The notes under the pieces: generated by a model
What the model was told of the DNA's origin: nothing
Databases searched by the model: none
What the model saw: the letters and a program-made list of their open reading frames with translations, nothing else
Assembly: GCA_951802425.1 (NCBI GenBank)
Contig: OX637804.1
Coordinates: 124,001 to 188,000, forward strand
Length of the DNA stretch: 64,000 bases
DNA from: Clavaria fumosa
Lineage: Eukaryota > Basidiomycota > Agaricomycetes > Agaricales > Clavariaceae
Reading direction: 5' to 3'
In this document: positions 10,471 to 23,209 of the stretch, in pieces
Position numbering within the stretch: the first letter of the stretch is position 1
Layout: the number at the start of each line of letters is the position of its first letter
Program-made: the position numbers and the translations under genes

Positions 10471-11820
10471 CTACACTTTGCTTACTAAAGCCTGTCAAAG
10501 TGGAACTGGAAGCAGTAGGCATGTTCCTTGGACACAACATATTCTAAAATGTCCAGATCATGTACAATCTTGTCTTCAATGTGTCAAATAAAATGGCCCA
10601 TTCCCTGCAAGCAATTAATGTCATTTCCAGAGCCTCTATCTGTATAATCACAACCAAGTCAACACCTGCAGCACAATTCTGAAAACTTGCAAGAATATCT
10701 TATGCCAAGCAGTGGTGAATGTTCATGTGGGCCACAACATCACTTGACAATGACAAAGGGGAGGGAAGTTACAAAATGCACTAAGCTAGCCACTGTGGCT
10801 TTGCAACAATTAAAACATGTGAAGCACACATGCAAATATCATAACATAGAGCATTGGGGAATAAATTGAATAGAGGGTAAGCAGCCAAGTAGAAACAAAA
10901 TTAAATGGTGTTGCATATGACCTACTGAATGAAATAACTTAGACATTATTCAAATGATCCAAGATGCAATACACCTATGTCACAGAATGGATTATAATAT
11001 GATTGGGGTCCTTGTTAGGGAGCCCCAAACCACCATTGCTCCCTTAGTACCAGTGTCTAATCCATACTCCAGCCTCTCGGTCTGCCTCTGCCCTCCCATC
11101 CATCCCCATCTCAATAATTTAATGAAGTCAAATCCAACTTACCTCTGACTGGACTTTACCCCAAACCCCATAACTCCATAACTCCATAACCCCATAACTC
11201 TAAAATCTGAGACCTCAGGACTCTGTATGGGCATCATATCAATGTGTTTGAGTCCCACCTGAACCCTGAAGCCCAATTCCAGAACATCTGGAATCCTGAA
11301 CCTGAACTCTGACTAGACTTCACTCCAATCTGCCTGATCTGCCCAAGCACACTTGTAATATGCCCAGAGACATCTTTCAGGCACCATATCAATACCCTAC
11401 AGTCTAACATCATTGAGGTAGATGCACTAACTCATTTAGAGACCACTAGGTCATGACAACAAAGACCTCCTGGGGTTTCATGGAAGTCTTGGAAGACAGT
11501 GATGAGAAGCAAATTTAGTGTCAATGAAACAGTGTTCAGTGCTGAATACTGAGACAGTCATGTAGCATTACCATGGATGCTGAGCATTGCAACTAAGGTT
11601 GCCAACAAAGTACTAGTAGAATGAAAGTGATCAGACAGGGGTCAGTACAACAAGTCTATGTCAGACTGTGGCAGTGGATCACATGTAGGTCTGGAATTGA
11701 TGATCTCAGGAGAGCATCCCTACAATCATGAATATTGGTTTAAGTGTACATATCAGATCCCATCTCAGGCCTGTGGGCCATAGTCAGTATCATTACTGCC
11801 AGACACATTCCTCATAAATA
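10471..11820. other. Gene-free spacer
   Basis: No supportable gene. It contains a short ccataact-type repeat (about 11165-11200) and otherwise unique A/T-rich sequence. Confidence 0.5.
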
Positions 11821-12050
11821 TCAACAGCACTAATAACTACTTCAGAGCCACCGCGTTTCAAAGTTGACTGGAAGACCCCAGGAACCCTAAATCAATTTTT
11901 GGGGAGAAAAAAAAATGTTTGAGGGCAAGCACCACATGAGAGTAAACATTATCAAAGACATGATGAGGACTGAAAGGAGGGAATTTTTTTTTTGAGAATA
12001 TTGCAAGTGGGGTCCTTGTCGGGGTGCCACTGCTAAGTACAAACTTGTGA
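11820..12050. repeat. Interspersed repeat shared with 56590-56815
   Basis: Closely matches 56590-56815 in the same orientation: aactacttc, then ggaagaccccaggaaccct, an A-run, then gagtaaacat, and the end tggggtccttgtcggggt followed by aagtacaaactt. The end of the 56.8 kb copy passes into the 643-bp satellite; here it passes into other DNA. Confidence 0.7.
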
Positions 12051-12109
12051 GGACTGATGAGTGTGATTTAGTGTTTAGTGTAAGTTGACATTAATCACAC
12101 TCTCATAGG

Positions 12110-13078
12110 GGGATTACTAAATAAGGAAGGTGGGACAAGGCGGGACAAGGTGGGACACCCAATAAGGAAGGTGGGACAAGGTGGGACAAGGCGGGACAAG
12201 GTGGGACATTGGGATGATTCCTTTATCCCAAGTTTTAGATCAGTTAGTATAAATACGCGGTGGAATCTCGCGTTCCACATCGCATTTTCATAACCCACAA
12301 GTCGAGTGACGCTCTCCAAAGGAGACCTAAGCCATAGCTAGGCTAGCTCAGCAGCTATAACCTATTTAGTATAGTTAAGGATGAAATCTGATTATACTAA
12401 ATAAAGTAATTGCTGGTTGAGGACTTAGTTTGACTAAGCAGTTATGGTATCATTGGATAGCCGGACTTCGCGTCTATCGGAAGGCGAAAGCTCCCCTCGA
12501 CCGGTCGGTTATTCATCGAGTTATGAATATTCTAATTAAGTGTACAATGTCCTGTACTGTACATAAGATCAGTCTATTCATACAAAGGTATGTTTAGTGA
12601 ATAACTAAAGAACCAGTGAGAATCAAGGGATGGTTTATAGAGCTGGAGTGCTCTGAGTAACCAGGGGAATTTCATGGTTCCTTCACCCTAATTCTCCGGC
12701 CTTTGGTTAACTAGTTATTCGATGTTTATTCTTAAACCTCACACATTGAATTGGCCTGAGTAGTTAATACTTATAGACTGGTCAGCTATTGAGGCATGGT
12801 GCTGACCTGTGGGTCACCACTAGGTCAAGGCAAACCCATGAGGGTCAATAGCTAAAGCTATAGGTCATGGCTACCAGGTTACTAACTAATAATATCTTGC
12901 CCAAAGCAATGCCTTGCTAGCAGTCTTGGTTTCAATACTGTTAGCAGGAAGGTATGGAACTGGAGGATCTACTAGTCCTGTAGACCAACTGCATAAGGAA
13001 TTGAGGGCCTGTCTGAGTCATCCTGACTCTCAGTGACTCATTTCTGACTGCATCCAGTACCAGATTCATAACACCTGC
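12110..13078 (+). mobile_element. Solo LTR-like element, family C
   Basis: The end ..gtaccagattcataaca (to about 13078) and the preceding ~600 bp match 46.80-47.476 kb, which ends the same way. It contains a TATA-like tataaata (about 12249) and an upstream minisatellite that could act as an enhancer repeat. The left border was not found, so length and orientation are uncertain. No coding region adjoins it. Confidence 0.45.
12128..12210. repeat. Minisatellite of gtgggacaagg units
   Basis: About seven imperfect copies of an 11-bp word (gtgggacaagg/gcgggacaagg), interrupted once by cacccaataaggaag, just upstream of the tataaata at 12249. Confidence 0.75.
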
Positions 13079-13084
13079 CATGTG

Positions 13085-13622
13085 ACACCACCAGTGCTAC
13101 CAGCATCACTGACATTACCATGACATCACTGGTGCTACTACCATTACCAGTGCCACTCACATTACTTGTGTTACCAATGTTACCCATGTGACTTCCCACC
13201 TAAAGTCACCTGCACCACTAGCATCACCCACGTGATCGCTCGCATGACCTTGTGACCTTAACAACCAAACGTGCCACTGACGGTCAGTCATATATACCTT
13301 CAAATTATGCTCCCCTACTTGCCCTCAGTAATCTATAACTGTGATACTTATGATCTGAAGATACCCCCATAGTTATAGTTACACATATGCTTATCTAGCT
13401 AGGTCATGACCCATGACTGGTCACATTCGTGACCTTACTTATGTCTTCCCTACCCCTCGCAACCTTAGTAGAGCACACGCATGGTCATTTCACAACTAGG
13501 TCTACCCTGTACTACTATAGTCTTGTTGCTTGGTGACCTCTGCACTTTTCCTTTTCTATTATACTTCCTGTACGCGCACATATAAAGTCTCACATGTACT
13601 TATGGTACTCTAGACTTGATTG
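13085..13622 (+). mobile_element. Fragment of family-B LTR
   Basis: Aligns with the middle of the LTR at 20993-22063 (shared words include cagtaatctataact, cccccatagttatagtta, aggtcatgacccatgactgg, tactactatagtcttgttgc). It is truncated at both ends, abutting the family-C LTR on the left and family-A leader sequence on the right. Confidence 0.65.
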
Positions 13623-13624
13623 AG

Positions 13625-14160
13625 TGGTGGGCAGTGTTGCTGGGCACTTGGTATCACCCAGAGAGGGTCACAGTAGTCATCTTCCAGGTTGGGTCATGTG
13701 TATCTACACACAGTAAAAAATTCATGTGGTTCTGTTACACACCACAGGCAAGGAAAAGGAAAAGAGGATGATAGGGGCTGAGCTGTGACAATGTGTCACA
13801 GTTTGAAATTAAGGGTCCAGGCTAGCTGGGTTAGGACACAGGGCTTGGGCAGATGGGCAGATCTTAGTATTATATAAGACTGGGCTCACACAACTTAAGG
13901 GAGGTCATGATGACAATACTAAGATAAGGGGAAAAGAGTACAAAAAAGGAAAAGGTGAAGTACTTATAGCAAATGCTTCAGCACTTGCTGGTGTTCTCAT
14001 GCTTGGATCCTTGGATCATGTGACATGCCAAGGTGCAGGTCAGGTGACTTTGGGGATTAAGTAATCTGACTCTCAGCCACAGGTCATGTGGCCTTCCAAC
14101 AAGCCTCCCCAGTTTCTCCACAACTCCTCTTTGGGATGGCTTAGGTAAGCAATCCTAACA
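13625..14160 (-). mobile_element. Decayed 5' end (leader plus LTR) of a family-A chromovirus
   Basis: 13873-14160 matches the 291-bp LTR of the element at 27635-33247, and 13630-13872 matches its leader at 32728-32956. Nearly every CpG of the young copy is TpG or CpA here (e.g. gcttcggcacttgccgac versus gcttcagcacttgctggt). The body of the element is missing. Confidence 0.8.
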
Positions 14161-14445
14161 CCAGCAGCTAACCACAATGATGGCACACCAGCAGCCTCCA
14201 ATACTATGTATGATATGCCATGGCACAATCCCTTCATCTGGCACATTATGCCACATGAATACATTAGTCTTATTCACATTACCAGTATTACCCATGGTCA
14301 CAAGCATCACCATGTGACCCACCTCATGACATGACAACATCAACATTCATATATGCAGCTATCAGTCAGCTGCATATGTTCTTCTAATAACTACTTCACA
14401 GCTACTATATTTCAAATTTTGCTGGAAGACCCCAGGAACCCTAAA
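14085..14445. repeat. Segment shared with 56290-56645
   Basis: Almost identical to 56290-56645: an LTR-A tail, then a ~270 bp A/T-rich segment ending at ggaagaccccaggaacccta. At that point this copy continues into a satellite-like unit while the other continues into different sequence. Confidence 0.75.
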
Positions 14446-14868
14446 TTATTCATGCACTATACTCAATCTTTCAATGTGATCCCATTTGATTAGGTGCCAC
14501 CACAAGTACAAACTTGTGTGAGGATGTGAGAACTGGATTCTGACTATATGCTGGAATTGTTGCTTTGTGGGTGATGGGAGGGGAGAGAGAGGGATGGAAT
14601 ATGATAGGTATGGGATGGCCCAGTATAGCATTCCATTTGTTTTGGAATCCTATGGTTGGTTTTGATAAACGGGAGAATTGTGACTGGTTTGGTCAGCAGC
14701 TCTGCCATGCATTGGGAAATAGGTTTGGGGAAAATGTAAACTATGGAAATTGAGGATTAGAGGGGTAGATATAGGCACACAAAATTTCAAAAGACTAGCT
14801 TGAGTGGTTAGCTTGCAGTGAAAGAAAGCGCAGATGCTCCATCTGCACAAGGACTATGCTATTAGTAG
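14446..14868. repeat. Single diverged unit of the 643-bp satellite
   Basis: Matches about 420 bp of the satellite unit (e.g. 57380-57800) from ttattcatgcactatactc to aaggactatgct, with scattered substitutions. It is the only copy outside the 56.8-64 kb array. Confidence 0.8.
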
Positions 14869-14869
14869 A

Positions 14870-15772
14870 TCCAACCAGGCCCCAAGGTGATCCAACCATG
14901 CCCTGGGTCAATCCAACCTAACCACAGGGTGATCCAACCATGCCCTGGGTCAATCCAACCATGCCCTGGGTCAATCCAACCATGCCCTGGGTCAATCCAA
15001 CCATGCCTCAGGGTGATCCAACCAGGCCCTGGGTCAATCCAACCTAACCACAGGGTGATCCAACCATGCCCTGGGTTAATCCAACCATGCCCCAACCATG
15101 CCTCAGGGTGATCCAACCAGGCCCTGGGTTAATCCAACCATGCCCCAAGTAGATCCAACCATGCCTCAGGGTGATCCAACCATGCCCTGGGTCAATCCAA
15201 CCATGCCCTGGGTCAATCCAACCATGCTCTGAGTAGATCCAACCATGCTCTGAGTAGATCCAACCATGCCCCAAGGTGATCCAACCATGCCCTGGGTCAA
15301 TCCAACCATGCTCTGAGTAGATCCAACCAGGCCCCAAGGTGATCCAACCATGCCCTGGGTCAATCCAACCTAACCACAGGGTGATCCAACCATGCCCTGG
15401 GTCAATCCAACCATGCCTCAGGGTGATCCAACCAGGCCCTGGGTTAATCCAACCATGCCCCAAGTAGATCCAACCATGCTCTGAGTAGATCCAACCATGC
15501 CTCAGGGTGAACCAACCAGGCCCCAAGTAGATCCAACCAGGCCCTGGGTTAATCCAACCATGCCCTGGGTCAATCCAACCATGCTCTGAGTGGATCCAAC
15601 CATGCCTCAGGGTGATCCAACCATGCCCTGGGTCAATCCAACCATGCTCTGAGTAGATCCAACCAGGCCCCAAGGTGATCCAACCATGCCCTGGGTCAAT
15701 CCAACCATGCCCTGGGTTAATCCAACCATGCCCCAAGGTGATCCAACCAGGCCCAGTCAATCCAACCAGGCC
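14870..15772. repeat. 21-bp minisatellite
   Basis: About 43 copies of a 21-bp unit (atccaaccatgccctgggtca and variants). Because 21 is divisible by three, both strands stay open for long distances; the minus strand would read (GWINPGH)n. Nothing suggests that this is translated. Confidence 0.92.
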
Positions 15773-15945
15773 CTAACCCTGCCATTTGAGTTAGGGGAAA
15801 CCATGAACCCCCTTAACCTAACCCTAATCCACTCTGGGTCACCTCCCCTCACTGCCACCACCCTCAATTCCAAGGGGGGGGTGAGATTTGAAGGTATCCA
15901 ACATCCAACCTGAATAGGCTAGCCTATTCGTCCTAGGGAATAGTT

Positions 15946-17255
15946 AGGGTCTTGGCAAAGTGGCCAATTGGCCAGAATCTATAAGCAGTTCAAAAATCCT
16001 GAAAATATTCCTGGGGTTAGGGCACCTATTTGACACTAGGTTCCAGGTGTTTTGAGTGTGGTATACCTTATGCTTCCAAAGATCCCAGGTTCCGAAACTA
16101 CAGTGGCCAGCTGTGGCCAGATGTTAGAGAAGGGTCAGCAGAAAGTGGAGCATTGGCCACTTGGTAGTGAATGGTATGGGGGGTTAGAGGGGGTATAGGG
16201 AAAGGGTGTGGGTGCTTTACATAAGTGTTTTAGTGTCCAGGTCCAAAGATCCCGGGAAAATGAGTTTTTTGGGCATTTTCAGGGGATCTTTGAAAGTAGA
16301 AGCTTAGGGGATCAGGTAAGTGGCCATAAACCATTGATATACTATAGAGAATGTCTCCTCAAAGTTTCATAGGCCTCCCATGCCTACGTATTGTACAATA
16401 TGCTATTCTTTGTAATGATACACTAGGAAGAGGCCAAAATGAAAACCAGGGGATCTTTTGAAGTAGCAAGTGGGGTGAGACATGATCCATACAAAAGTTG
16501 TATTGTTTTACCTATAGAACATGTCTACAAGGTTCCTATAACACATTTTGCAGTTTTTTATTATGTGGCCAAACTTGCATTGGCCATTTGTTTTACAGCT
16601 AGGGTCTTGGCAAAGTGGCCTATTGGCCAGAATCTATAAGCAGTTCAAAAATCCTGAAAATATTCCTGGGGTTAGGGCACCTATTTGACACTAGGTTCCA
16701 GGTGTTTTGAGTGTGGTATACCTTATGCTTCCAAAGATCCCAGGTTCCGAAACTACAGTGGCCAGCTGTGGCCAGATGTTAGAGAAGGGTCAGCAGAAAG
16801 TGGAGCATTGGCCACTTGGTAGTGAATGGTATGGGGGGTTAGAGGGGGTATAGGGAAAGGGTGTGGGTGCTTTACATAAGTGTTTTAGTGTCCAGGTCCA
16901 AAGATCCCGGGAAAATGAGTTTTTTGGGCATTTTCAGGGGATCTTTGAAAGTAGAAGCTTAGGGGATCAGGTAAGTGGCCATAAACCATTGATATACTAT
17001 AGAGAATGTCTCCTCAAAGTTTCATAGGCCTCCCATGCCTACGTATTGTACAATATGCTATTCTTTGTAATGATACACTAGGAAGAGGCCAAAATGAAAA
17101 CCAGGGGATCTTTTGAAGTAGCAAGTGGGGTGAGACATGATCCATACAAAAGTTGTATTGTTTTACCTATAGAACATGTCTACAAGGTTCCTATAAAACA
17201 TTTTGCAGTTTTTTATTATGTGGCCAAACTTGCATTGGCCATTTGTTTTACAGCT
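15946..17255. repeat. Tandem duplication, two 655-bp copies
   Basis: 15946-16600 and 16601-17255 are almost identical (I noticed differences such as gcctattggcc/ggccaattggcc and cacatttt/aacatttt). Each starts at agggtcttggcaaagtgg and ends at ttgttttacagcta. Part of this sequence occurs in inverted, diverged form at 25540-25790. Confidence 0.88.
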
Positions 17256-19259
17256 AGGTGCTCCCTGTTGTCCCTATAGCACCATCAGATAGTCACCCAT
17301 GTACCAGCATACCATTGCCCTTGTATGATTGTCTGCTCTCCTGTCTCTTCCCCAGTCTCTTCATTCAGCAATTGTGTCTCCCCCATTCTCCCCCATGTGT
17401 TGATAGCTGTGGGCCACACACATGCTTTCAAGCTTTGACACAAACTCAACTCATCACTTAACTGACTTTGTGAGATGGGGCATCCAGGACACCCACTTTG
17501 ACATTCACATCTAGTCAACTTTGTGTGTCATTTGGGCATGGCAGTCCTGGACACCCACCTTGAGGCACACATCCAGTCAACTTACTTTGTACATTATGAG
17601 AGATGTGGGTGTCCTGGTCCTCCTGGCATGGCTTACCTGTATCTGTATGATGTCCCAGCCTGCATCACATTGGATCTTGGTAGGTATGTAGGACCTAGGT
17701 TTGGCATGCTAAGAGTGAGTAGCACAGGTGGTGTAAGTAGGATGAAGGGTGGACAGTGTGAGTGGAGTGAGTGGGTGGCACAGGCAAGGTGAGTAAGGCA
17801 AGTGGCACAAGTGAGGAGGTGCAAGTGAGGCAAGCCATGTGGTGTAGCACCAATGAGGTGAGTGGGTAGGCAGTGCAAGCAGGGTGGATGGCACAATTGG
17901 GGGTGAGCAGCATGGGTGGCACCATTGGGACAAGTTTGGTGGACAGTGCATATTATCAGTCAATGATAAGTTAATATTTCCTTGTATTATTCATGACATG
18001 TCTGCTTGAGTAATGTATGTGTTTACTGTGCTCATGCTTGTCATACCTGGCACTGCTCATGTTCATCAGTCATTGCTTATGTGTGCCATACAGTGCCTAG
18101 GCTATGTCCATGCTGCTCATAGCAACCCACCTCCAGACCCTGTTCTTTTTTCCCTTTCCCAGGTAGTCCAGCACAATGCAGTTCTGCCTCCACCCCTTCC
18201 TTGCCATGTGCTATCCACTCTATGCTGCTTGTCTTGTTCTTCTGTCTAGGGGTCTTGTGATTAACATAGACCCAAGAACAAGACAAGCAGCATAGAGTGG
18301 ATAGCACATGGCAAGGAAGGGGTGGAGGCAGAACTGCATTGTGCTGGACTACCTGGGAAAGGGAAAAAAGAACAGGGTCTGGAGGTGGGTTGCTATGAGC
18401 AGCATGGACATAGCCTAGGCACTGTATGGCACACATAAGCAATGACTGATGAACATGAGCAGTGCCAGGTATGACAAGCATGAGCACAGTAAACACATAC
18501 ATTACTCAAGCAGACATGTCATGAATAATACAAGGAAATATTAACTTATCATTGACTGATAATATGCACTGTCCACCAAACTTGTCCCAATGGTGCCACC
18601 CATGCTGCTCACCCCCAATTGTGCCATCCACCCTGCTTGCACTGCCTACCCACTCACCTCATTGGTGCTACACCACATGGCTTGCCTCACTTGCACCTCC
18701 TCACTTGTGCCACTTGCCTTACTCACCTTGCCTGTGCCACCCACTCACTCCACTCACACTGTCCACCCTTCATCCTACTTACACCACCTGTGCTACTCAC
18801 TCTTAGCATGCCAAACCTAGGTCCTACATACCTACCAAGATCCAATGTGATGCAGGCTGGGACATCATACAGATACAGGTAAGCCATGCCAGGAGGACCA
18901 GGACACCCACATCTCTCATAATGTACAAAGTAAGTTGACTGGATGTGTGCCTCAAGGTGGGTGTCCAGGACTGCCATGCCCAAATGACACACAAAGTTGA
19001 CTAGATGTGAATGTCAAAGTGGGTGTCCTGGATGCCCCATCTCACAAAGTCAGTTAAGTGATGAGTTGAGTTTGTGTCAAAGCTTGAAAGCATGTGTGTG
19101 GCCCACAGCTATCAACACATGGGGGAGAATGGGGGAGACACAATTGCTGAATGAAGAGACTGGGGAAGAGACAGGAGAGCAGACAATCATACAAGGGCAA
19201 TGGTATGCTGGTACATGGGTGACTATCTGATGGTGCTATAGGGGCAACAGGGAGCACCT
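17256..19259. repeat. Large palindrome, 986-bp arms with 32-bp spacer
   Basis: 17256-18241 and 18274-19259 are reverse complements with only one difference noticed (tccc/cccc near 17272). The spacer is 18242-18273. The left border coincides exactly with the end of the 655-bp tandem duplication. No gene is recognised in the arms. Confidence 0.9.
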
Positions 19260-20740
19260 CAGATGGAGGAGGGCTTGAATGGATGCTAGATGGAATGGAA
19301 GAAGAAGGCCCTTAGTTGGTAGTAGAGACAGGAAGGACAAGAAATACTGATGAAATGTGGAAACAAAATTCCCAGTCTCTGTGCTTGCTTGTCCCCACTC
19401 ATCTCAGACCTCCATTGTCCACAGGCAGCAAGTCACCCTACCCCTCAAGTAAGTACCTGTCAGTCAGTTGCCAATGTTGTAGGCTACAGCAAGGCTGCAG
19501 GTAATGTTGTGAGCCCTAGCAAGGCAAGGGACAACATCACAGGTGTAGTAGATCCATTGCCCACAGAGTTCTTGAAGGCATGGAAAAAAATTGGATCAGT
19601 GAAAGAAAATAAGGAGTGGAATGGGATGGAGTGAGAGGTGCATAATGGTATTTCTCATTCCAATCATTTTTTCTAATTGTTGTGTCACAGGATTGTGACA
19701 ATTGCATTGCAAAGGGCTGGCAGTGTGAGCACAGTCCTGCTGGCAAGTGTCATCAGTTTGTGGAGGACCACGGAAAGTGTTTGTGGGTCTAGGAGTTTTG
19801 TCGATGGCAGGTGAAGAATGAGTTGGGTTGGGACAATGTGCTGGTCTCTTGGTTTGCTGCTTGTGACTTGGCAATCTTGATGCACACATTGTCATTGGCA
19901 TAGGCCCTGCATGGCTCAGGTGCATGCATGCCTGGGGCAGACAGATCTGCATTGTTGACAAGCAGTGTGTGCACCTCTCCTTTGCTCATCCTGTAGTCTT
20001 CGATGTCCTGCTTGTATAGTTCTGTCTCTTCTCTACTCAGTAAGTGTGCACTTTTGCATTCACTAATCCCATGAGATCTTTGCAGGCACAAATTCATGGG
20101 TACATAAAGAGCTGGAGAACAGGATGGAAGGTGAGCAAACAGGTACCTGTTTCTTGCTGTGCATTGATGTCACAGAGCTACTGGCTGTTCAGGCCCTGTT
20201 CCATTTGCTGGGATATTGTCAGTTAGCTGTTTGTGCATATTTTGGTTTGTTCATATAATTGATCAAGGAAACTCAACCCTCAATCAACAACATGCCCATA
20301 TTGTTGACCAATGATATGAATATATCATTGACTGGCAATATGCTTATATCATGGACAATATATGCATATAATTGACCAATGATATGTGCAAATAGTCAGT
20401 CAATGGCATCCACATATTGTCAGTCAACAAAGCAGTAGAAGCAGGGCAAGCAGGTCAGTGGGGCAGGCTGTGCAATTGGATTGAGTCAGATAGGCAGTGC
20501 AAACAGGGTGAGCAGGTGAGTGGGCAATCATGGTTAGCAGTCAGCAGTGCAAGTTGGATGGGCAGGGTGGATGTCAAAAGTGGGTTGAGCAGGGTAGGCA
20601 GTGCAAGTGAGGCAAGTGGGGTGGATGATGGAAGTGGTGAGAGTGACATGTATGGCACAAGCATGATTACTAGTGCAGTACAAGCAAGGTGAACATGATA
20701 TGCTAGGGCCCACGACCTTGCCTCGAAGGTGCATGCATCA
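19260..20740. other. Unassigned spacer with ATTGACCAATGAT-type repeats
   Basis: No supportable gene. 20270-20430 has several words such as ttgaccaatgatatg and cattgactggcaatatg, related to the quasi-palindromes at 24.9-25.5 kb. A minus-strand stretch near 20040-19800 (LSREETELYKQDIEDYR) is open but unrecognised. Confidence 0.45.
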
Positions 20741-20749
20741 TGCTTGTTC

Positions 20750-20992
20750 CACCCTTTGATGAGCTAGGGAGTCTTCCAGGATCCTCTGGTCGAGGCCAGC
20801 TCCTTTTTCATCAAAAATGCGCATTTCGTGCTCAAGCTCGGTTTCTTGGTGTTTGAGGATGTTGGAATCAGCCATGGTGGTTTGACTTAGAGAAAAATTT
20901 CAGGTGTTGTGACCTGATCAACAAACAACACACTGACTAATTTGTCACATGATCTCCACTCTTGCAGGGCTTGAGGCTTGAAGGGGGGGTAA
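20750..20992. mobile_element. Retroelement internal remnant and polypurine tract
   Basis: On the minus strand, 20876-20760 reads MADSNILKHQETELEHE..., which is gag-like in character but truncated. On the plus strand, cttgaagggggggtaa lies directly before the LTR at 20993 and fits a polypurine tract. Confidence 0.45.
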
Positions 20993-22063
20993 TGCCAGGA
21001 TCCACCCATTTTTCCCTATCTATTCCGCCTCTACCAACACCTCTAGACCTCCTGACACCCACTCACCACCTCACAGACCCTTGCATTACTGGCATTACTC
21101 ACATGACCCTCTGCCCTAGGTCACCTGTGTCACCCATGTGACTGCTCCTATGACCTCACAATCTTAACACTCAAACATGCCACCAACAGTCAGCTGTGTA
21201 TTTACTTCAAATATGTTTCCCTCCTTGCCCACAGTAATCTATAACTACAACATTTATGATCTGAGGATCCCCCCATAGTTATAGTTACTTATATGATTAT
21301 TTAACTAGGTCATGACCCATGACTGGTCATGCTTGCAACCTTACTTATGCTTTCCTAACCCCTTGCAACCTTAGTAGAACATGCACACAGTCACTTTACA
21401 ACTAGTTAAACCCCATACTACTATAGTCTTGTTGCCTGGAGACCTCTATACTTTTCCTGAATAGTTACACTCTCTGCATGTACATATATAAGTCTCACAT
21501 GTACTTATGATACTCCAGACTTGATATTGATGCACTTTGGTTTAAGCTTGAGGCTAGTATGCCCTTTGAGCTTGGAACCACCATGATTGATAGGTCTTGT
21601 CTAACTTGGTGACCTCGACAACACCAAGACATACTCTGCTTTCTTCTAACTCATCCTCTGCGCTCATATAAACTCGCATGCCTGAGTATTTTTCTTTACT
21701 TGTCTTGGCACTAATTCCTTGAACCCTATAGGTTCCCCCATCAGTCAGCACAGTCATCACCTTCACTGACCTACTTCTCAACACCATCATGACCACTTGT
21801 GACCTTCTCAGCAACATCTTTTCTTCTTTAACTCATCCATTTCTCCTTCTATGCTTTGTCTGTCAACTTTGTGACCTTCTCAGCAACTTCCTCTCTCAAC
21901 TTGTCTTTTCTTATTTCTACACATCATCAAACATTTCCACAACCTTCCAGGACTGAGTATTCTTGATTATACTCAACAGTAGATTGGTCTTAGTGAGTTT
22001 ACAGGACCAGTCACCAACAAATTTAGCTTTGGTACTATTTATGAGATGGGACAGGCCCTAACA
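20993..22063 (+). mobile_element. Complete LTR, family B (about 1.07 kb)
   Basis: Begins TGCCAGGATCC after a polypurine tract and ends GGACAGGCCCTAACA. A PBS-like TGGAAGTGACC follows two bases after the end (22066). The sequence is shared with 50788-51895 (inverted, complete) and several fragments (13085, 22196, 26114, 40031, 49013). Confidence 0.75.
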
Positions 22064-22195
22064 ATTGGAAGTGACCATAGTGGTTGGACTTAGAGAGAAA
22101 TTTCAGGTGTCATGACCTGATCAACAAACAGTGTGCTGACTAATCCATCATGTGATCTCCACTCTTGCAGGGCTTGAGGCTTGAAGGGGGGGTAA
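22064..22195 (+). mobile_element. 132-bp internal remnant between two family-B LTRs
   Basis: Contains only a PBS-like start (TGGAAGTGACC) and a polypurine end (cttgaagggggggtaa). All coding sequence has been deleted, so LTR-internal-LTR survives as a non-autonomous-looking remnant. Confidence 0.6.
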
Positions 22196-22839
22196 TGTTG
22201 GGACCAACCCCATTTTTCCCTACCCAATTTGACCCTATCAGCACCTAAAAGCCTCCCAACACCCTTCCATAACCTTGTGGACCATCCCACATGCCTCTGA
22301 CACTTGCTGACACCTCCCAGAACCTTCCCTGACTGCCCATGTCATCCCACAATACTCACAACCACAACACCATGCTTGTGCAGCCTCTCTCCATCTCAAC
22401 CTGCACAGATCCACAACCTGAACCCCATATCAACACACAACATGCAGTTGCACAATCTCTTCATCTGGCATGTGACTTGCTGTGTGGCACCACCAGCACT
22501 ACTGCTACCACCAGTGCTACCAGCATTACCCATGTTACCAGCATTACTCATGTGACCTCCCACCCAAGGTCACCTGCATCACTAGCATCACCCACATGAC
22601 CAACCCCATGATGCCATGACCTTAACACCCAAATGTGCCACCAATGGTCAGCTGCATACATACTTCAAATATGTTCCCCTCTTTTCCTACAGTAGTCTAT
22701 AACTACAATATCTATGATCTGAGGATCCCCCCATAGTTATGGTTACATATATGATTATTTAACTAGGTTGTGACCCATGACCAGTCATGCTTGCAACCTT
22801 ACCTATGCTTCCCTAACCCCTCACAACCTTAGTAGTGCA
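22196..22839 (+). mobile_element. 5' part of a second family-B LTR
   Basis: Starts TGTTGGGACCAACCCC and follows the LTR at 20993 until cttagtag (22839). There it is joined to inverted LTR-like sequence (22840-23155) that also occurs at 26275-26567. Confidence 0.65.
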
Positions 22840-23209
22840 CAGACATGATGCTGGTGATGCTGGTGATGCAGGTGGTGCTAGTTGGCAAGTCACATGCATC
22901 AGAAGTATGAGTGTGCCAAGTGTAACTAGAGGAGTGTGGAGGTCTGGTGCATTGGTAGGGCATGTAGTGAGGGGATGTGTGAGGCATGTTAGGGTCTGAT
23001 AATGTATAAATGGTGACAGAAGGTCATCAGGGTTTGTAGACAGCTTGGGAAGGTTTAGAAGGTTTGAGGGTGGATGCATACAGTCATGGAAGGATGTCAG
23101 AAGGCTCATGGATGGTGCTAGACATGGTAGGTTTGGGAAAAATGAGAGGGTCATGACAGTAATATCTCTGAGACTGTTTTTGTAGTTACTAACTATTATG
23201 GCCCAGACT

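Noticed and set aside
15770..15835. Interstitial telomere (ccctaaccct / cctaaccctaa)
   Set aside because: Only two or three TTAGGG-like words within other sequence. Not enough for a telomeric tract.
14862..15913. Long open frames of GWINPGH-type peptides
   Set aside because: They are fully explained by the 21-bp minisatellite, whose length is a multiple of three. No start context, introns or flanking coding sequence.
17258..19257. Mirrored open frames in the 986-bp palindrome arms
   Set aside because: They are identical only because the arms are copies. No domain, start context or splice pattern supports coding.
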